DNA of 64,000 nt from JABDIP01 sp965250245 (GCA_965250245.1 OZ252296.1:1178001-1242000); one strand, 5' to 3'; shown: positions 16,290-25,834, counted from the first letter of the stretch. Made by a program: numbers and translations. The notes: generated by a model not told the origin, from the letters alone.

Positions 16290-17315
16290 ATGGCTGAAGA
16301 CCGGCAGGATATCGAGGACGGCCCCGAGACGACCGGGCGGGCGCTTGCCGTGGTCGATCGGGACCTGATCCGCGTGGTCGTGGACGACGCGATCGGCCGC
16401 TACGTGGCCGTGCGGCGGGAGCGCATCCCGACCTTCGTCGATCGCAATTTCAGCCTGGTCGGTGCCGCCCGCCTGCACCGCAAGGCGGCCGGATGGGACC
16501 TTGTCCGGGCGCCGGTGAACCTGGCGCTGGCGCTGCCGCATGTGCTGATCAAGCTGGGCGCGCTCAGCAGCCGCGCCGCCGGGGCCAAGGGCCTGGCGAC
16601 CCGGCTCGACCGCACCAACCTGTTCTTTGCCTCCGACGTCGCGCGAGAGGTCGAGTGGCGGGTCTTCACCGAATTGCTGGAGCTGCCCTACGCCCAGGAG
16701 GGCCGCAGCTTCCACCGCGACGCGCTGGCGGAGGAGATCTTCGCCGATCCGCGCGTCTGTGCGGCCATGCAGGAGACGCTGCAGGCGATCGGCCGGCGGG
16801 CCGACGATCCGCGCTTCGCCGGCTGGCTGACCGACGCCATGGCGACCTATACCAGCAGCCGGGTGGCGGCCGGCGACCTGGCCAACGCCATGATCGCGGC
16901 AGGTGTCGGGGCGCTGGCGTTCAAGCAGCTGACGCCGGGCGCCATCTCGCTCGGGCCGCTGATCGCCCAGGCGCTGGTGCACCAGGCGGCAGTGGCAAGC
17001 TTCCCGCTGGGTGCGGGCATGGGCGGCCTCTGGTACGGGGTGGTGCCGACGGCGACGACGGCAGGCTTCGTGGTCGGCGTGACCGGCGGATTGCTCGCCA
17101 TCGCCTCGGTGCTGACGGCGTTCTCCGGCGTCCTGACCGATCCCATCCAGCGGCGGCTCGGCCTGCATCATCGCCGGCTGTCCAAGCTGGTCGACTCCCT
17201 GGACGCCGAGCTGACCGGCCTCGGCGACAGCCGCTACGCGGTGCGGGACCACTACGCCGCGCGGGTGTTCGACGTGATCGACCTGCTGCGCGCCGCCTAC
17301 AGCGTCGCCCGCTAG
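16290..17315 (+). CDS. Uncharacterised membrane-associated protein
   Basis: A 341-residue protein I do not recognise with certainty. Near the N-terminus is a charged segment with FVDRNFSLVGAARLHR and WDLVRAPVNLAL, then an amphipathic region, then two or three hydrophobic segments (residues about 205-225 and 240-290: AMIAAGVGALAFK, GFVVGVTGGLLAIASVL), and a C-terminal soluble helix pair. Related proteins of unknown function occur in many alphaproteobacteria. The ATG chosen follows GGGTGG by three bases; an upstream start would add 37 residues reading into the AT-rich promoter area. Its stop shares the tetranucleotide CTAG with the stop of azlD on the other strand. Confidence 0.7.
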   Translation: MAEDRQDIEDGPETTGRALAVVDRDLIRVVVDDAIGRYVAVRRERIPTFVDRNFSLVGAARLHRKAAGWDLVRAPVNLALALPHVLIKLGALSSRAAGAKGLATRLDRTNLFFASDVAREVEWRVFTELLELPYAQEGRSFHRDALAEEIFADPRVCAAMQETLQAIGRRADDPRFAGWLTDAMATYTSSRVAAGDLANAMIAAGVGALAFKQLTPGAISLGPLIAQALVHQAAVASFPLGAGMGGLWYGVVPTATTAGFVVGVTGGLLAIASVLTAFSGVLTDPIQRRLGLHHRRLSKLVDSLDAELTGLGDSRYAVRDHYAARVFDVIDLLRAAYSVAR

Positions 17316-17653
17316 CCCGCTCCTACGCTTCCCCAGCTCAGCAACACCAAGGCGCCGGCACCGGCGGCGACGCCGAGGATGACGCTGCGGCGCAGCAGGA
17401 AGAAGATCGCCAGCGCCACGACCGCCGCGGCGACCCGGGCGGCCAGCGCGGTTTCGGCCAACGGTCCGATCGGCAGTACGATCATGCGGGCGATCAGCCC
17501 GGCCAGCAGCGCATAGGCGACGCAGCCGATCCACTCCAGCGCCGCGCTGTCGGCCTTGATCCGGCCGGCCAGCGCCACCCCCAGGGCGCGCCAGACATAG
17601 GTCACGGCGGCCCCGACCAGCATGACCACATAGGGCGGCGGCAGCTCGCTCAT
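17312..17653 (-). CDS. azlD: AzlD family branched-chain amino acid exporter subunit
   Basis: A 113-residue protein with about four membrane helices, the small subunit of the AzlCD exporter. The pattern VTYVWRALGVALAGRI at the first loop, LIARMIVLPIGPL in the middle and the hydrophobic C-terminus fit AzlD (usually 100-115 residues). Its ATG overlaps the azlC stop by four bases (ATGA), as is usual for this pair. AzlCD proteins export leucine/valine-type amino acids or analogues, although for most homologues the substrate is untested. The gene ends tail-to-tail with the plus-strand membrane protein. Confidence 0.88.
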   Translation of the reverse strand: MSELPPPYVVMLVGAAVTYVWRALGVALAGRIKADSAALEWIGCVAYALLAGLIARMIVLPIGPLAETALAARVAAAVVALAIFFLLRRSVILGVAAGAGALVLLSWGSVGAG

Positions 17654-18390
17654 GGGTTCCGCGCCTCGCGCCCGGCGACGAAGGCCAGGGTTCCGGCGAC
17701 CAGCCCGGTGATCAGCAGACCCCAATCCGGACTCAACAGGTGGAACAGCGGCCCGCCGGCCGCGCCGAACACCAGTGCCAACATGCGCCGCCGGTTCTTC
17801 AGATCGGCGCTCAGCACCAGCATGAAATAGATCGGGTTGAGGAACACCAGCCCCAGGGTGACATAGGGCGGAACCGCGTCCGCCAGCAGGAAGCCGGCCA
17901 GGGTGCAGCCCATGGTCGTCACCCACAGCGTGCCGGAGAAGCCGACCAGGTAGGACAGCCGCTGGTCGGGCGGCAGCGACGGTGCCCGCCGCATCGCGGC
18001 CACCCAGCCGGTGACCGCCACCAGATGGGCGGCGGCATAGAGCTTCCAGCGCGGCAGACCGGGCCGCACCAGCTGCGGCATCAGCGCCGCCACCATCGGC
18101 ATCAGCCGCACATTGGTCAGCGCCACCGCCGCCGCCAGCGAGGCCAGCGAGGCCCCGGCCGCATAGAGCTCCACCAGCGCGATCTGCCCCGGCAGCGCCC
18201 AGGACGTGACGGTCGAGAACAGCCCGTGCCCGGCCGTCAGCCCGCTGACCCGCACCAGCGACCCGAAGCCGACGAAGCTCGCCCCCAGCACGATCGCCGG
18301 CGCCCCGAGCGCCTCCCGCGCCGCGCCGCGGAAGGCGGCGCGCGGGGAGGGGAAGGGCGGTGCCGGGGATAGACGGGATGGAGCGGTCAT
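17650..18390 (-). CDS. azlC: AzlC family branched-chain amino acid exporter subunit
   Basis: A 246-residue inner-membrane protein with about six to seven helices. Family features are the early AAREALGAPAIVLGASFVGFG segment, the central ALTNVRLMPMVAAL motif (the usual NxRh...L pattern of AzlC) and a hydrophobic C-terminal third. Together with AzlD it forms an amino-acid exporter. It is the first gene of a two-gene operon; upstream lies a 544-bp intergenic region shared with the divergent DUF1302 gene. No Lrp/AsnC-type regulator is adjacent. Confidence 0.9.
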   Translation of the reverse strand: MTAPSRLSPAPPFPSPRAAFRGAAREALGAPAIVLGASFVGFGSLVRVSGLTAGHGLFSTVTSWALPGQIALVELYAAGASLASLAAAVALTNVRLMPMVAALMPQLVRPGLPRWKLYAAAHLVAVTGWVAAMRRAPSLPPDQRLSYLVGFSGTLWVTTMGCTLAGFLLADAVPPYVTLGLVFLNPIYFMLVLSADLKNRRRMLALVFGAAGGPLFHLLSPDWGLLITGLVAGTLAFVAGREARNP

Positions 18391-18934
18391 CGCTCACCTA
18401 TTAGCGGGGCCGGCCCGATGCCGCCATGGCCGGATTGTCACCGGGGTCTGGGTGACAATGTCCGAGCCGCGCCCGGAGGCGCGACGGGGCCGCCCTTCGG
18501 GTGCTGTGTTGTGGGTCGCCGGCACGGCGATCGCCCGTGGCAAGGAGGAGGTGCCGATACCCTTACGGCCGGGCGACCGCATCGTCGTCGGTATTGACGT
18601 TTACGTAAACGGCACTTAAAACCCACGACCTTCAGGCACGGGGCGGGAACGGCGTTTTCGTCAAATGCTTGTGAAACATCTCGCCCTCGGCGAGTATGGA
18701 TAACAATAAGAAGGCGGGAGGGAGACGAAGCCGTGACCCCACGGCGGATCAGGCCCTTTGCGGCGTGCCGAACCGAATCAGCGGCGATCCGACCGGATGG
18801 CACCGGGCGCATCGCTCCGCCCAAACGGCTCCAATCAGTACAACCATGTCGACCATTTCCCGGCCCCGTGACCACGGGAACCGGCAATTCGCAACGAATC
18901 CGGGTCTGAACCCGGCCAGAGGGGAGTTTCACGT
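18391..18934. other. 544-bp divergent intergenic region
   Basis: Between azlC (minus) and the DUF1302 gene (plus) no frame has coding character. It holds the perfect palindrome listed separately, a short hairpin CTCGCC-CTC-GGCGAG near 18680-18694, an AT-rich stretch with TATGGATAACAAT that could include a -10 region for the plus-strand operon, and AGGGGAG as ribosome site of the DUF1302 gene. I see no RNA gene or repeat element. Confidence 0.6.
18599..18610. promoter_or_regulatory. Perfect 12-bp palindrome, candidate operator
   Basis: GTTTACGTAAAC, preceded by TTGAC, lies 325 bp upstream of the DUF1302 start. Palindromes with an ACGT core and T-rich/A-rich flanks of this kind are reported for MerR-family regulators of fatty-acid and branched-chain amino acid breakdown (LiuR type) in proteobacteria; that link is from memory of the motif style and not tested. 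It could control azlCD, the DUF1302 operon or both. Confidence 0.4.
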
Positions 18935-20821
18935 ATGCGTCATTCGACGACGGAGAGGCGTCGTACCAAACCTTCCGGCCTTATGGCCGGTGCGAGCCTG
19001 ATCGCCCTGGCGGCGCCGATGATGATGGCGACACCGGCGACGGCCTTCGATTTCGATATCGGTGAGGTGAGCGGCAATTTCGACACGACCATCACGGCGG
19101 GACTGAGTTTCCGGGTCGCCGACCGTGACGACAGCCTGGTGGGCATCTCAAACGGCGGAACGCATACGTCCATCAACGGCGATGACGGCAATCTCAACTA
19201 CGACCAGGGGCTGACCTCGGCCGCCTTGCGCGCGACGCATGAGCTGGAACTGCAATACGACAATTATGGCATCTTCAGCCGCTTTACCTATTTCTACGAC
19301 TTCCTGAACGCCGACGAGGACAGCACCGAATTCCGCGATCTGACCGACGAGGCGCGGGACCGCATCGGAAGCGATTTCGAGCTGCTGGATGCCTATGTCT
19401 TCGGCGGCTTCGACGTCGGCGACGTTCCGGTCGATTTTCGCATCGGCAACCAGGTTCTGAGTTGGGGCGAGAGCACCTTCATCCAGAACGGCATCAACAT
19501 CATCAACCCGATCGACGTGAATGCGATTCGGATCCCGGGCTCCGAGATCCGCGATGCGCTGATCCCGGTCCCGATCGTCGACGTCAATGTCGGCGTGACC
19601 GACAATCTGAGCTTCGAGAGCTTCTATCAGGTGCAGTGGGAGGAGACCGAGATCGACGCGGCCGGGACCTTCTTCAGCACCAACGACTTCGCCAGCCCCG
19701 GCGGCGGTTCGAACGGCGTCTATCTCGGGTTCGGCAACGCGCTGGTGCCGGACAACGGCGTGTCGGTGGTGACCGCCGTGACGCCCTTCGGTTCCCGCGT
19801 GCCGCGCGGAAACGACCGGGAGGCGCGCGATGACGGGCAGTTCGGCCTTGCTGCCCGGTACTTCTCGCCGGAGCTGAACGACACCGAATTCGGACTCTTC
19901 TTCATCAACTATCACAGCCGAACACCGGTCATCAGCGCCTTTACCGGGTCGGCGACCGACCTGGCCGGCGCCACTGCCGCCAACTATGCCGACGGGTCTG
20001 AGTACATCGTCGAGTATCCGGAGGACATCCAGCTTCTCGGCGCCAGCTTCAACACGACCCTCGGGACCAGCGGGCTGTCGCTCCAGGGCGAGTATTCGTA
20101 CCGGATCGATCAGCCGCTGCAGCTCGACGATGTCGAGTTGCTGCAGGCCGCCCTGGCGCCGGCCGCGGTGATCGGAAGCGGCGGCGATCCCACGACGGTC
20201 GCGCTGTTCAACACCAACCAGATCATCCAGGACCTCGGCGGCATCAGCGCGGCCAACGCGGCAACGTTTCTTGACACGGACATCGCCGGTTTCCGCGAAC
20301 TGGATGTGTCGCAGTTGCAGTTCACCATGACCCAGGTGTTCGATCCGATCGCTTCCCTGGGGATCGATCAATGGGTGCTGGTCGGTGAGATCGGCGGCAC
20401 CTACGTCCATGATATGCCGGGCACAAGCGAGCTTCGCTTCGATGGCCCGAATACCACCTTGGGCGGCAACTGCAACTTCATCGGCGTGGGCGGCATGCCG
20501 GCCTGCCAGACCGAAGGATTCGCCGACGACTTTTCCTGGGGCTATCGGCTGGCCGCACGGTTCGACATGTTGAATGCGATCGGCCCGGTCAATCTCTTCC
20601 CCGTCCTGGGTTTCTCCCATGATGTCGGCGGGACGACGCCGCTGCCGCTGGGCAACTTCATCGAGGATCGGGCGTCCGTCAGCATCGGGCTGAACGCGAC
20701 CTACCTTCAGCAATGGTCGGCCGGCATCCAGTACACCAACTTCTTTGCGATTGGTGATGATGAATTCAACGCGGTTCGGGATCGGGATTTCATCTCGTTC
20801 AACGTTAAATACGCGTTCTAG
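18935..20821 (+). CDS. DUF1302 outer-membrane protein
   Basis: A 628-residue β-barrel protein of DUF1302. An unusually long signal peptide (about 38 residues, ending TPATA) is followed by alternating strands such as FDTTITAGLSFRVADRD and LELQYDNYGIFSRF, and by a C-terminus SFNVKYAF that ends in Phe as in outer-membrane barrels. The family is found with DUF1329 proteins and RND transporters in bacteria that handle hydrophobic compounds. AGGGGAG sits eight bases before the ATG. It is the first gene of a four-gene run and would be the outer-membrane pore of that system. Confidence 0.88.
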   Translation: MRHSTTERRRTKPSGLMAGASLIALAAPMMMATPATAFDFDIGEVSGNFDTTITAGLSFRVADRDDSLVGISNGGTHTSINGDDGNLNYDQGLTSAALRATHELELQYDNYGIFSRFTYFYDFLNADEDSTEFRDLTDEARDRIGSDFELLDAYVFGGFDVGDVPVDFRIGNQVLSWGESTFIQNGINIINPIDVNAIRIPGSEIRDALIPVPIVDVNVGVTDNLSFESFYQVQWEETEIDAAGTFFSTNDFASPGGGSNGVYLGFGNALVPDNGVSVVTAVTPFGSRVPRGNDREARDDGQFGLAARYFSPELNDTEFGLFFINYHSRTPVISAFTGSATDLAGATAANYADGSEYIVEYPEDIQLLGASFNTTLGTSGLSLQGEYSYRIDQPLQLDDVELLQAALAPAAVIGSGGDPTTVALFNTNQIIQDLGGISAANAATFLDTDIAGFRELDVSQLQFTMTQVFDPIASLGIDQWVLVGEIGGTYVHDMPGTSELRFDGPNTTLGGNCNFIGVGGMPACQTEGFADDFSWGYRLAARFDMLNAIGPVNLFPVLGFSHDVGGTTPLPLGNFIEDRASVSIGLNATYLQQWSAGIQYTNFFAIGDDEFNAVRDRDFISFNVKYAF

Positions 20822-20858
20822 ACCGACGGGGGCGTCGTTCGACAAGGAGGACAGGATC

Positions 20859-22202
20859 ATGACGAGGATTTCCGGCGCCCGTTTCGCCGGTGCGCTGAGC
20901 GGGGCTGTATTGCTCCTGGCGCCACTGCCGGCAGCGGCGCAGAACGCCGCCGATCTGGGCCGTTCCCTGACGCCGCTTGGCGCCATTCAGGCGGGCAATG
21001 CGGAGGGCTCGATTCCGGCCTGGACCGGCGGGATCACCACGCCGCCGGCCGGGTTCACGCCCGGCGACCACCATCCCGACCCGTTCGCCGGGGACGCGGT
21101 GCAGTTCACCATCACCGCCGCCAACGCGGCGGAATTCGCCGACCGGCTGACCGTCGGGCATTTGGCGATGCTGCAGCAATATCCGACGTTCTCCATGAAC
21201 GTCTATCCGACCCGCCGCAGCGCCTCCGCGCCGCAGCGGATCTATGACGCCACCATCGCCAACGCGACCAGCGCCCAGCTCGTCGCCGACGGCAACGGCG
21301 TGGCCGGCGCCAGCGTCGGCATTCCGTTCCCGATCCCGGAGAACGGGCTGGAGGCGATCTGGAACCATCTGCTGCGGTATCGAGGCGAGACGGTGCGCCG
21401 TCGCTATGGCCAGGCCAACCCGACGGCCGGTGGCGCGTACACCATGGTCAAGATCGACGAAAACATCCTGTTTCCGTACGCCATGGGCGATACCGGAAAC
21501 ATCTCGGTGTACTTCCGTCAGGAGGTGACCGCGCCGGCGCGCCTCGCCGGCGAGATCCTGCTGGTCCACGAGACCATCAACCAGATCGCCGAGCCGCGCC
21601 AGGCCTGGACGTACAATCCCGGCCAGCGCCGCGTGCGCCGGGCGCCGAACATCGCCTACGACAATCCGGGCACGGCGGCCGACGGCCTGCGCACCGCTGA
21701 CGACCTCGACATCTTCAACGGGGCTCCGGACCGGTACAGCTGGGAACTGGCGGGTCGCCGGGAGATGTACGTGCCGTACAACGCGTACAGGCTGCACAGC
21801 AGCGACCTGGAGTATGACGACATCATCCAGCCGGGCCACCTGAATCCGGAACATCTGCGCTATGAGCTGCACAGGGTGTGGGTGGTGGATGCCCGCCTGA
21901 AGGACGGCACCAGCCATATCTACAATCGCCGCACCTTCTACATGGACGAGGACAGCTGGCAGATCGTGGCGGTGGACTATTACGACCGCCGCGGCCAGCT
22001 TTGGCGGGTCGGCGAGTCGCACGCCATCAACTATTATGAGCTGCCGACCTATTGGAGCACCCTGGACGCGATCTACGACCTCCAGGCCGGCCGCTATACC
22101 GCCAACGGGTTCGACAACCAGGAGCGGATGTACTCCTTCTCCGAGGACCTCGATCCCGGCGATTTCACGCCGAACGCGTTGCGCCGCGCCGGCCGGCGCT
22201 AG
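20859..22202 (+). CDS. DUF1329 periplasmic protein (LolA/LolB-like fold)
   Basis: A 447-residue secreted protein. The signal peptide ends at AAAQN near residue 26; the mature part contains the DUF1329 landmarks LGRSLTPLGAIQAGNAEGSIPAWTGG near the N-terminus, RRYGQANPT, AWTYNPGQRRVRRAPNIAYDNP, and FYMDEDSWQIVAVDYYD. Members of this family are predicted to bind lipid-like ligands with a LolB-type half barrel. AAGGAGG lies nine bases upstream of the ATG, 37 bp after the DUF1302 stop. It probably shuttles or chaperones the hydrophobic cargo across the periplasm between the RND pump and the DUF1302 barrel. Confidence 0.88.
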   Translation: MTRISGARFAGALSGAVLLLAPLPAAAQNAADLGRSLTPLGAIQAGNAEGSIPAWTGGITTPPAGFTPGDHHPDPFAGDAVQFTITAANAAEFADRLTVGHLAMLQQYPTFSMNVYPTRRSASAPQRIYDATIANATSAQLVADGNGVAGASVGIPFPIPENGLEAIWNHLLRYRGETVRRRYGQANPTAGGAYTMVKIDENILFPYAMGDTGNISVYFRQEVTAPARLAGEILLVHETINQIAEPRQAWTYNPGQRRVRRAPNIAYDNPGTAADGLRTADDLDIFNGAPDRYSWELAGRREMYVPYNAYRLHSSDLEYDDIIQPGHLNPEHLRYELHRVWVVDARLKDGTSHIYNRRTFYMDEDSWQIVAVDYYDRRGQLWRVGESHAINYYELPTYWSTLDAIYDLQAGRYTANGFDNQERMYSFSEDLDPGDFTPNALRRAGRR

Positions 22203-22271
22203 TCCCGCTTGATCCGGCGGGCGGACCATCGCAAGGGTCCGCCCGCCGCCATTCCCGTCCCGGTAGCCGGA

Positions 22272-23267
22272 ATGAACAGACTGGTCTCCAGACTCCGCCA
22301 CACGACCGTTGCGTTGCTGGCCGCGCTGGCGATAGCCGCCGGATGGACGGGCCCCGCTTCCGCCCAGGAGGCCTCGGTGGTCGCGCCGCTGGCCCCGTCT
22401 TCACTGCTGCTGGACATCGCCCGGGCCGGCGACCGCATCGTCGCCGTCGGCGAGCGCGGCCATGTCCTGCTGTCGGATGATTCCGGAGTGACGTGGCGCC
22501 AGTCCTCGGTGCCGACCCGGGCCACGCTGACGGCCGTCTCCTTCGTCGACCCGATGCGCGGCTGGGCGGTTGGGCACGATGCCGTCGTGCTGCACACCGG
22601 CGATGCCGGCGAGACCTGGACCGAGCAATATGCCGACCCGGAGTTCGAGACACCGCTGATGGACGTCCTGTTCGCCGATGCCAGCACCGGCTTTGCCGTA
22701 GGCGCCTATGGGCTGTTCCTGGAAACCGTCGATGGCGGTGCCACCTGGGAGCAGCGCTGGGTCACCGAGGATGATTTCCACTTCAATGCCATCCTGCACC
22801 CGGCCCCGGCGCAATGGTTCATGGCCGGCGAGGCCGGCGGCCTCTATCGCAGCGATGATGGCGGCCTGGAATGGCAGGTGCTGGACAGCCCCTATCTGGG
22901 GTCGTTCTTCGGCGCGCTGTTCCTGGGCGACGACGATCTGCTGGTGTTCGGGCTTCAGGGCAACGTCTTCCGCAGCGCCGACGGCGGAGAAACCTGGCAG
23001 CCGATCGAGACCGATACCAGCGCGGCCCTGGTGGCCGGCACGGAGCTGACGGACGGACGGATCGTGATCGTCGGCCTCAGCGGCACGGTGCTGGTGAGCG
23101 ACGATCGCGGCCAGAGCTTCCGCCGGTCCCGGCGCGCCGACCGCTCCGCCCTGGCGGGGGTCGTGGAAGCGCCGGATGCACGGCTGGTCCTGATCGGCGA
23201 GGCCGGCGTGACGCGCATCGGCGCCGAGCGCCTGGCCAGCGCCCTGAGCCCGGATCTGGCCCGGTGA
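22272..23267 (+). CDS. YCF48-like/BNR β-propeller protein, secreted
   Basis: A 331-residue periplasmic protein. A signal peptide of about 30 residues (ending PASAQ) precedes six to seven repeats with the Asp-box style motif, for example SDDSGVTW, HTGDAGETW, TVDGGATWEQ, SDDGGLEWQ and SADGGETWQP. This is the photosynthesis-assembly YCF48/BNR-type propeller that regularly accompanies DUF1329 and RND genes. Such propellers act as assembly or docking factors. The stop overlaps the GTG start of the transporter gene (GTGA), indicating coupling. The start has only a weak ribosome site (GCCGGA). Confidence 0.85.
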   Translation: MNRLVSRLRHTTVALLAALAIAAGWTGPASAQEASVVAPLAPSSLLLDIARAGDRIVAVGERGHVLLSDDSGVTWRQSSVPTRATLTAVSFVDPMRGWAVGHDAVVLHTGDAGETWTEQYADPEFETPLMDVLFADASTGFAVGAYGLFLETVDGGATWEQRWVTEDDFHFNAILHPAPAQWFMAGEAGGLYRSDDGGLEWQVLDSPYLGSFFGALFLGDDDLLVFGLQGNVFRSADGGETWQPIETDTSAALVAGTELTDGRIVIVGLSGTVLVSDDRGQSFRRSRRADRSALAGVVEAPDARLVLIGEAGVTRIGAERLASALSPDLAR

Positions 23268-25627
23268 CGGTGGCGGAGGTCGAGCGGCACGACGCGCCGC
23301 GGGCGGTTCGCGCGATCGCCAGCCTGGTCTTCGCGGCCCGGCCGCTGGTGCTGCTCATCTTCGCGGCAGTCACCATCGCGATGGGGGTGCTGGCCTCGCA
23401 GCTGCGCATCGATGCCGGCTTCGAGAAGCAGCTGCCGATCAAGCACCCCTACATGCAGACCTTCCTGCAGTATCAGGACCAGTTCGGCGGCGCCAACCGG
23501 GTGCTGATCGCGCTCAGGGTCACCGAAGGCGACATCTTCACCGAGGAATTCTTCAACACGCTGAAGCAGGTGACCGACGAGGTCTTCTTCATCGACGGCG
23601 TCGACCGGGCCGGGGTGCGCTCGATCTTCACCCCCAACGTGCGGTTCATCGAGATCGTCGAGGACGGGTTCGCCGGCGGCAACGTGATCCCGGCCGATTT
23701 CGAGCCGACCCGGGAACGCCTTGAGGAGGTCCGCGAGAACATCCTGAAATCCGGCCAGATCGGCCGGCTGGTGTCGGAGGACTTCACCGCCGCCATCGTC
23801 AGCGCCCAGCTGCTGGAGCGCGACCCGCGCACCGGCGAGCGGCTGGATTACCTGCAGGTCGCCCGGCAGCTCGAGGAGTCGATCCGCGACCAGTACCGGA
23901 CGGACGCCATCGACGTGCACATCATCGGCTTCGCCAAGGTGGTCGGCGACATCGCCGATGGCGCGACGGGCGTGCTGCTGTTCTTCGTGGTGGCGCTGGG
24001 GCTGACGGCGATTCTGGTCTACCTCTATTCGCGTTCCTGGCGGCTGACCGTCCTGCCGTTGATCTGCTCTCTGGTGGCGGTGGTCTGGCAACTCGGGCTG
24101 CTGGTGCTGTTCGGCTTCGGCATCGATCCGCTGTCGATCCTGGTGCCGTTCCTGGTCTTCGCCATCGGCGTCTCCCACGGCGTGCAGATGATCAACGCCC
24201 TGAAGGGCCATGTGACCGCCGGCGAGGACTGCAACTCCGCCGCGCGCATCTGCTTCCGCCGCCTGTTCATTCCCGGCAGCGTGGCGCTGGCCACCGACAC
24301 CGCCGGTTTCCTGACCATCCTGCTGATCGAGATCCCGATCATCCAGGAGTTGGCCATCACCGCCAGCCTGGGCGTGGCGGTGATCATCCTGACCAACCTG
24401 TTCCTGCTGCCGGTCCTGCTGAGCTATCTGAGCCTGGACGACGGCTATCGCCAACGCATCGGCCGGGTGATGGCGCGGCGCGAGAAGCTGTGGCGCCTGC
24501 TGTCCTCCTTCGCCCGCTTGCCGGTGGCGGTGCCGACGGTGCTGGTCGCCGTCGCCCTGCTGGGCTGGGGGCTGTGGGAAGGCCGCGGCGTGCCGATCGG
24601 CGATCAGGAGGCCGGGGTGCCGGAGCTCTGGCCCGACAGCCGCTACAACCAGGACACCGCGGTCATCGCCGACCGCTTCGCCATCGGCGTCGACATCATC
24701 CAGGTCATCGCCGAGGGCCCGGCCGATGGCTGCATCGACTACGACATCGTGCGCCAGATCGATGATTTCGAATGGCATCTGCGCAATGTCGACGGCGTGC
24801 AATCGACGCTGTCGCTGCCGGCGGTGATGAAGATCATCAATTCCGGCTGGAACGAGGGCAATCCGAACTGGCGGGTGCTGTCCCGCAATTCCCAGGTGCT
24901 GGTGCGCGCGGTGACGCCGGTGGAGACCTCGACCGGCCTGCTCAACGCCGACTGCTCGGTCATGCCGGTGATCGTGTTCACCGAGGACCACAAGGAGAAC
25001 ACGCTGATCCGGGTGGTCGACGCCACCAAGGCCTACATCGCCGCCAACCCGTCCGACACCGTCACCTTCCGGCTGGCCACCGGCAATGTCGGCGTGATGG
25101 CGGCGACCAACGAGGCGGTGTCGGCGGCGCAGTTCGAGATCCTGATGTGGGTCTACGCAGCGATCGTCATCCTCTGCCTGCTGACCTTCCGATCGATCCG
25201 CGCGACCCTGTGCACCGTGCTGCCGCTCAGCCTGGTCTCGGTGCTGGCCTATGCGCTGATGGCCCAGGTCGGCATCGGCCTGAAGGTCTCGACCCTGCCG
25301 GTGGCGGCCCTCGGTGTGGGTATCGGCGTCGATTACGGCATCTACATCTTCAGCCGCCTCAAGGTGCATCTGGACGATGGCGAGCCGTTGCACGAGGCCT
25401 ATTTCCGCACCCTGACAGAGACCGGCAGCGCCGTCGTCGTCACCGGCCTGACCCTTGCCGCCGCGGTCAGCACCTGGGCCTGGTCGGCGCTGAAGTTCCA
25501 GGCCGATATGGGCGTGCTGCTGGCCTTCATGTTCCTGGTCAACATGGCCGCCGCGATCCTGGTCCTGCCGGCCCTGGCGGCGATCTTCGGCAGCATCGTG
25601 CCGTGGGGGCGGAAGGCCCGGGGCTAG
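23264..25627 (+). CDS. RND/MMPL-family transporter
   Basis: A 787-residue inner-membrane protein with the MMPL layout: one helix near residue 30-48, a periplasmic domain, a block of five helices (about 245-420, including FAIGVSHGVQMINA), another single helix and periplasmic domain, and a second five-helix block (about 625-780, including GVGIGVDYGIYIFSRL). The Asp of GVDYGIY corresponds to the proton-relay region. MMPL/HpnN-type proteins export lipids, sterols or hopanoids. GTG start overlaps the propeller stop. As last gene of the quartet it would be the energised component moving a hydrophobic substrate. Confidence 0.9.
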   Translation: MTVAEVERHDAPRAVRAIASLVFAARPLVLLIFAAVTIAMGVLASQLRIDAGFEKQLPIKHPYMQTFLQYQDQFGGANRVLIALRVTEGDIFTEEFFNTLKQVTDEVFFIDGVDRAGVRSIFTPNVRFIEIVEDGFAGGNVIPADFEPTRERLEEVRENILKSGQIGRLVSEDFTAAIVSAQLLERDPRTGERLDYLQVARQLEESIRDQYRTDAIDVHIIGFAKVVGDIADGATGVLLFFVVALGLTAILVYLYSRSWRLTVLPLICSLVAVVWQLGLLVLFGFGIDPLSILVPFLVFAIGVSHGVQMINALKGHVTAGEDCNSAARICFRRLFIPGSVALATDTAGFLTILLIEIPIIQELAITASLGVAVIILTNLFLLPVLLSYLSLDDGYRQRIGRVMARREKLWRLLSSFARLPVAVPTVLVAVALLGWGLWEGRGVPIGDQEAGVPELWPDSRYNQDTAVIADRFAIGVDIIQVIAEGPADGCIDYDIVRQIDDFEWHLRNVDGVQSTLSLPAVMKIINSGWNEGNPNWRVLSRNSQVLVRAVTPVETSTGLLNADCSVMPVIVFTEDHKENTLIRVVDATKAYIAANPSDTVTFRLATGNVGVMAATNEAVSAAQFEILMWVYAAIVILCLLTFRSIRATLCTVLPLSLVSVLAYALMAQVGIGLKVSTLPVAALGVGIGVDYGIYIFSRLKVHLDDGEPLHEAYFRTLTETGSAVVVTGLTLAAAVSTWAWSALKFQADMGVLLAFMFLVNMAAAILVLPALAAIFGSIVPWGRKARG

Positions 25628-25834
25628 CACGCCGGGTCCGGCCCGATCCGGGTTGACGCCCCGGACGACGGTCACAATCTTAAATTGCGGACATAGACGT
25701 TTCCTTCACCGTCTGCCGCCAGATTCGACGGCATGTCGGGGCCGCATGGCGACGTAATCGCTCCTTCGGCGCGGTCTCACGGGCTGAGCGACGGCGAGCG
25801 CAGGGCAGTGCTCAGGCCACGGGAGGGTGTGCCA

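Noticed and set aside
18438..18932. 164-codon frame on the minus strand in the azlC/DUF1302 gap
   Set aside because: Cys/Arg/Pro-rich with no hydrophobic pattern or ribosome site; the region looks like plain regulatory DNA.
19148..20986. 612-codon open frame on the minus strand
   Set aside because: Antisense to the DUF1302 gene, which has signal peptide, ribosome site and barrel end.
22955..25675. 906-codon open frame on the minus strand
   Set aside because: Antisense to the RND transporter; no domain, biased composition.
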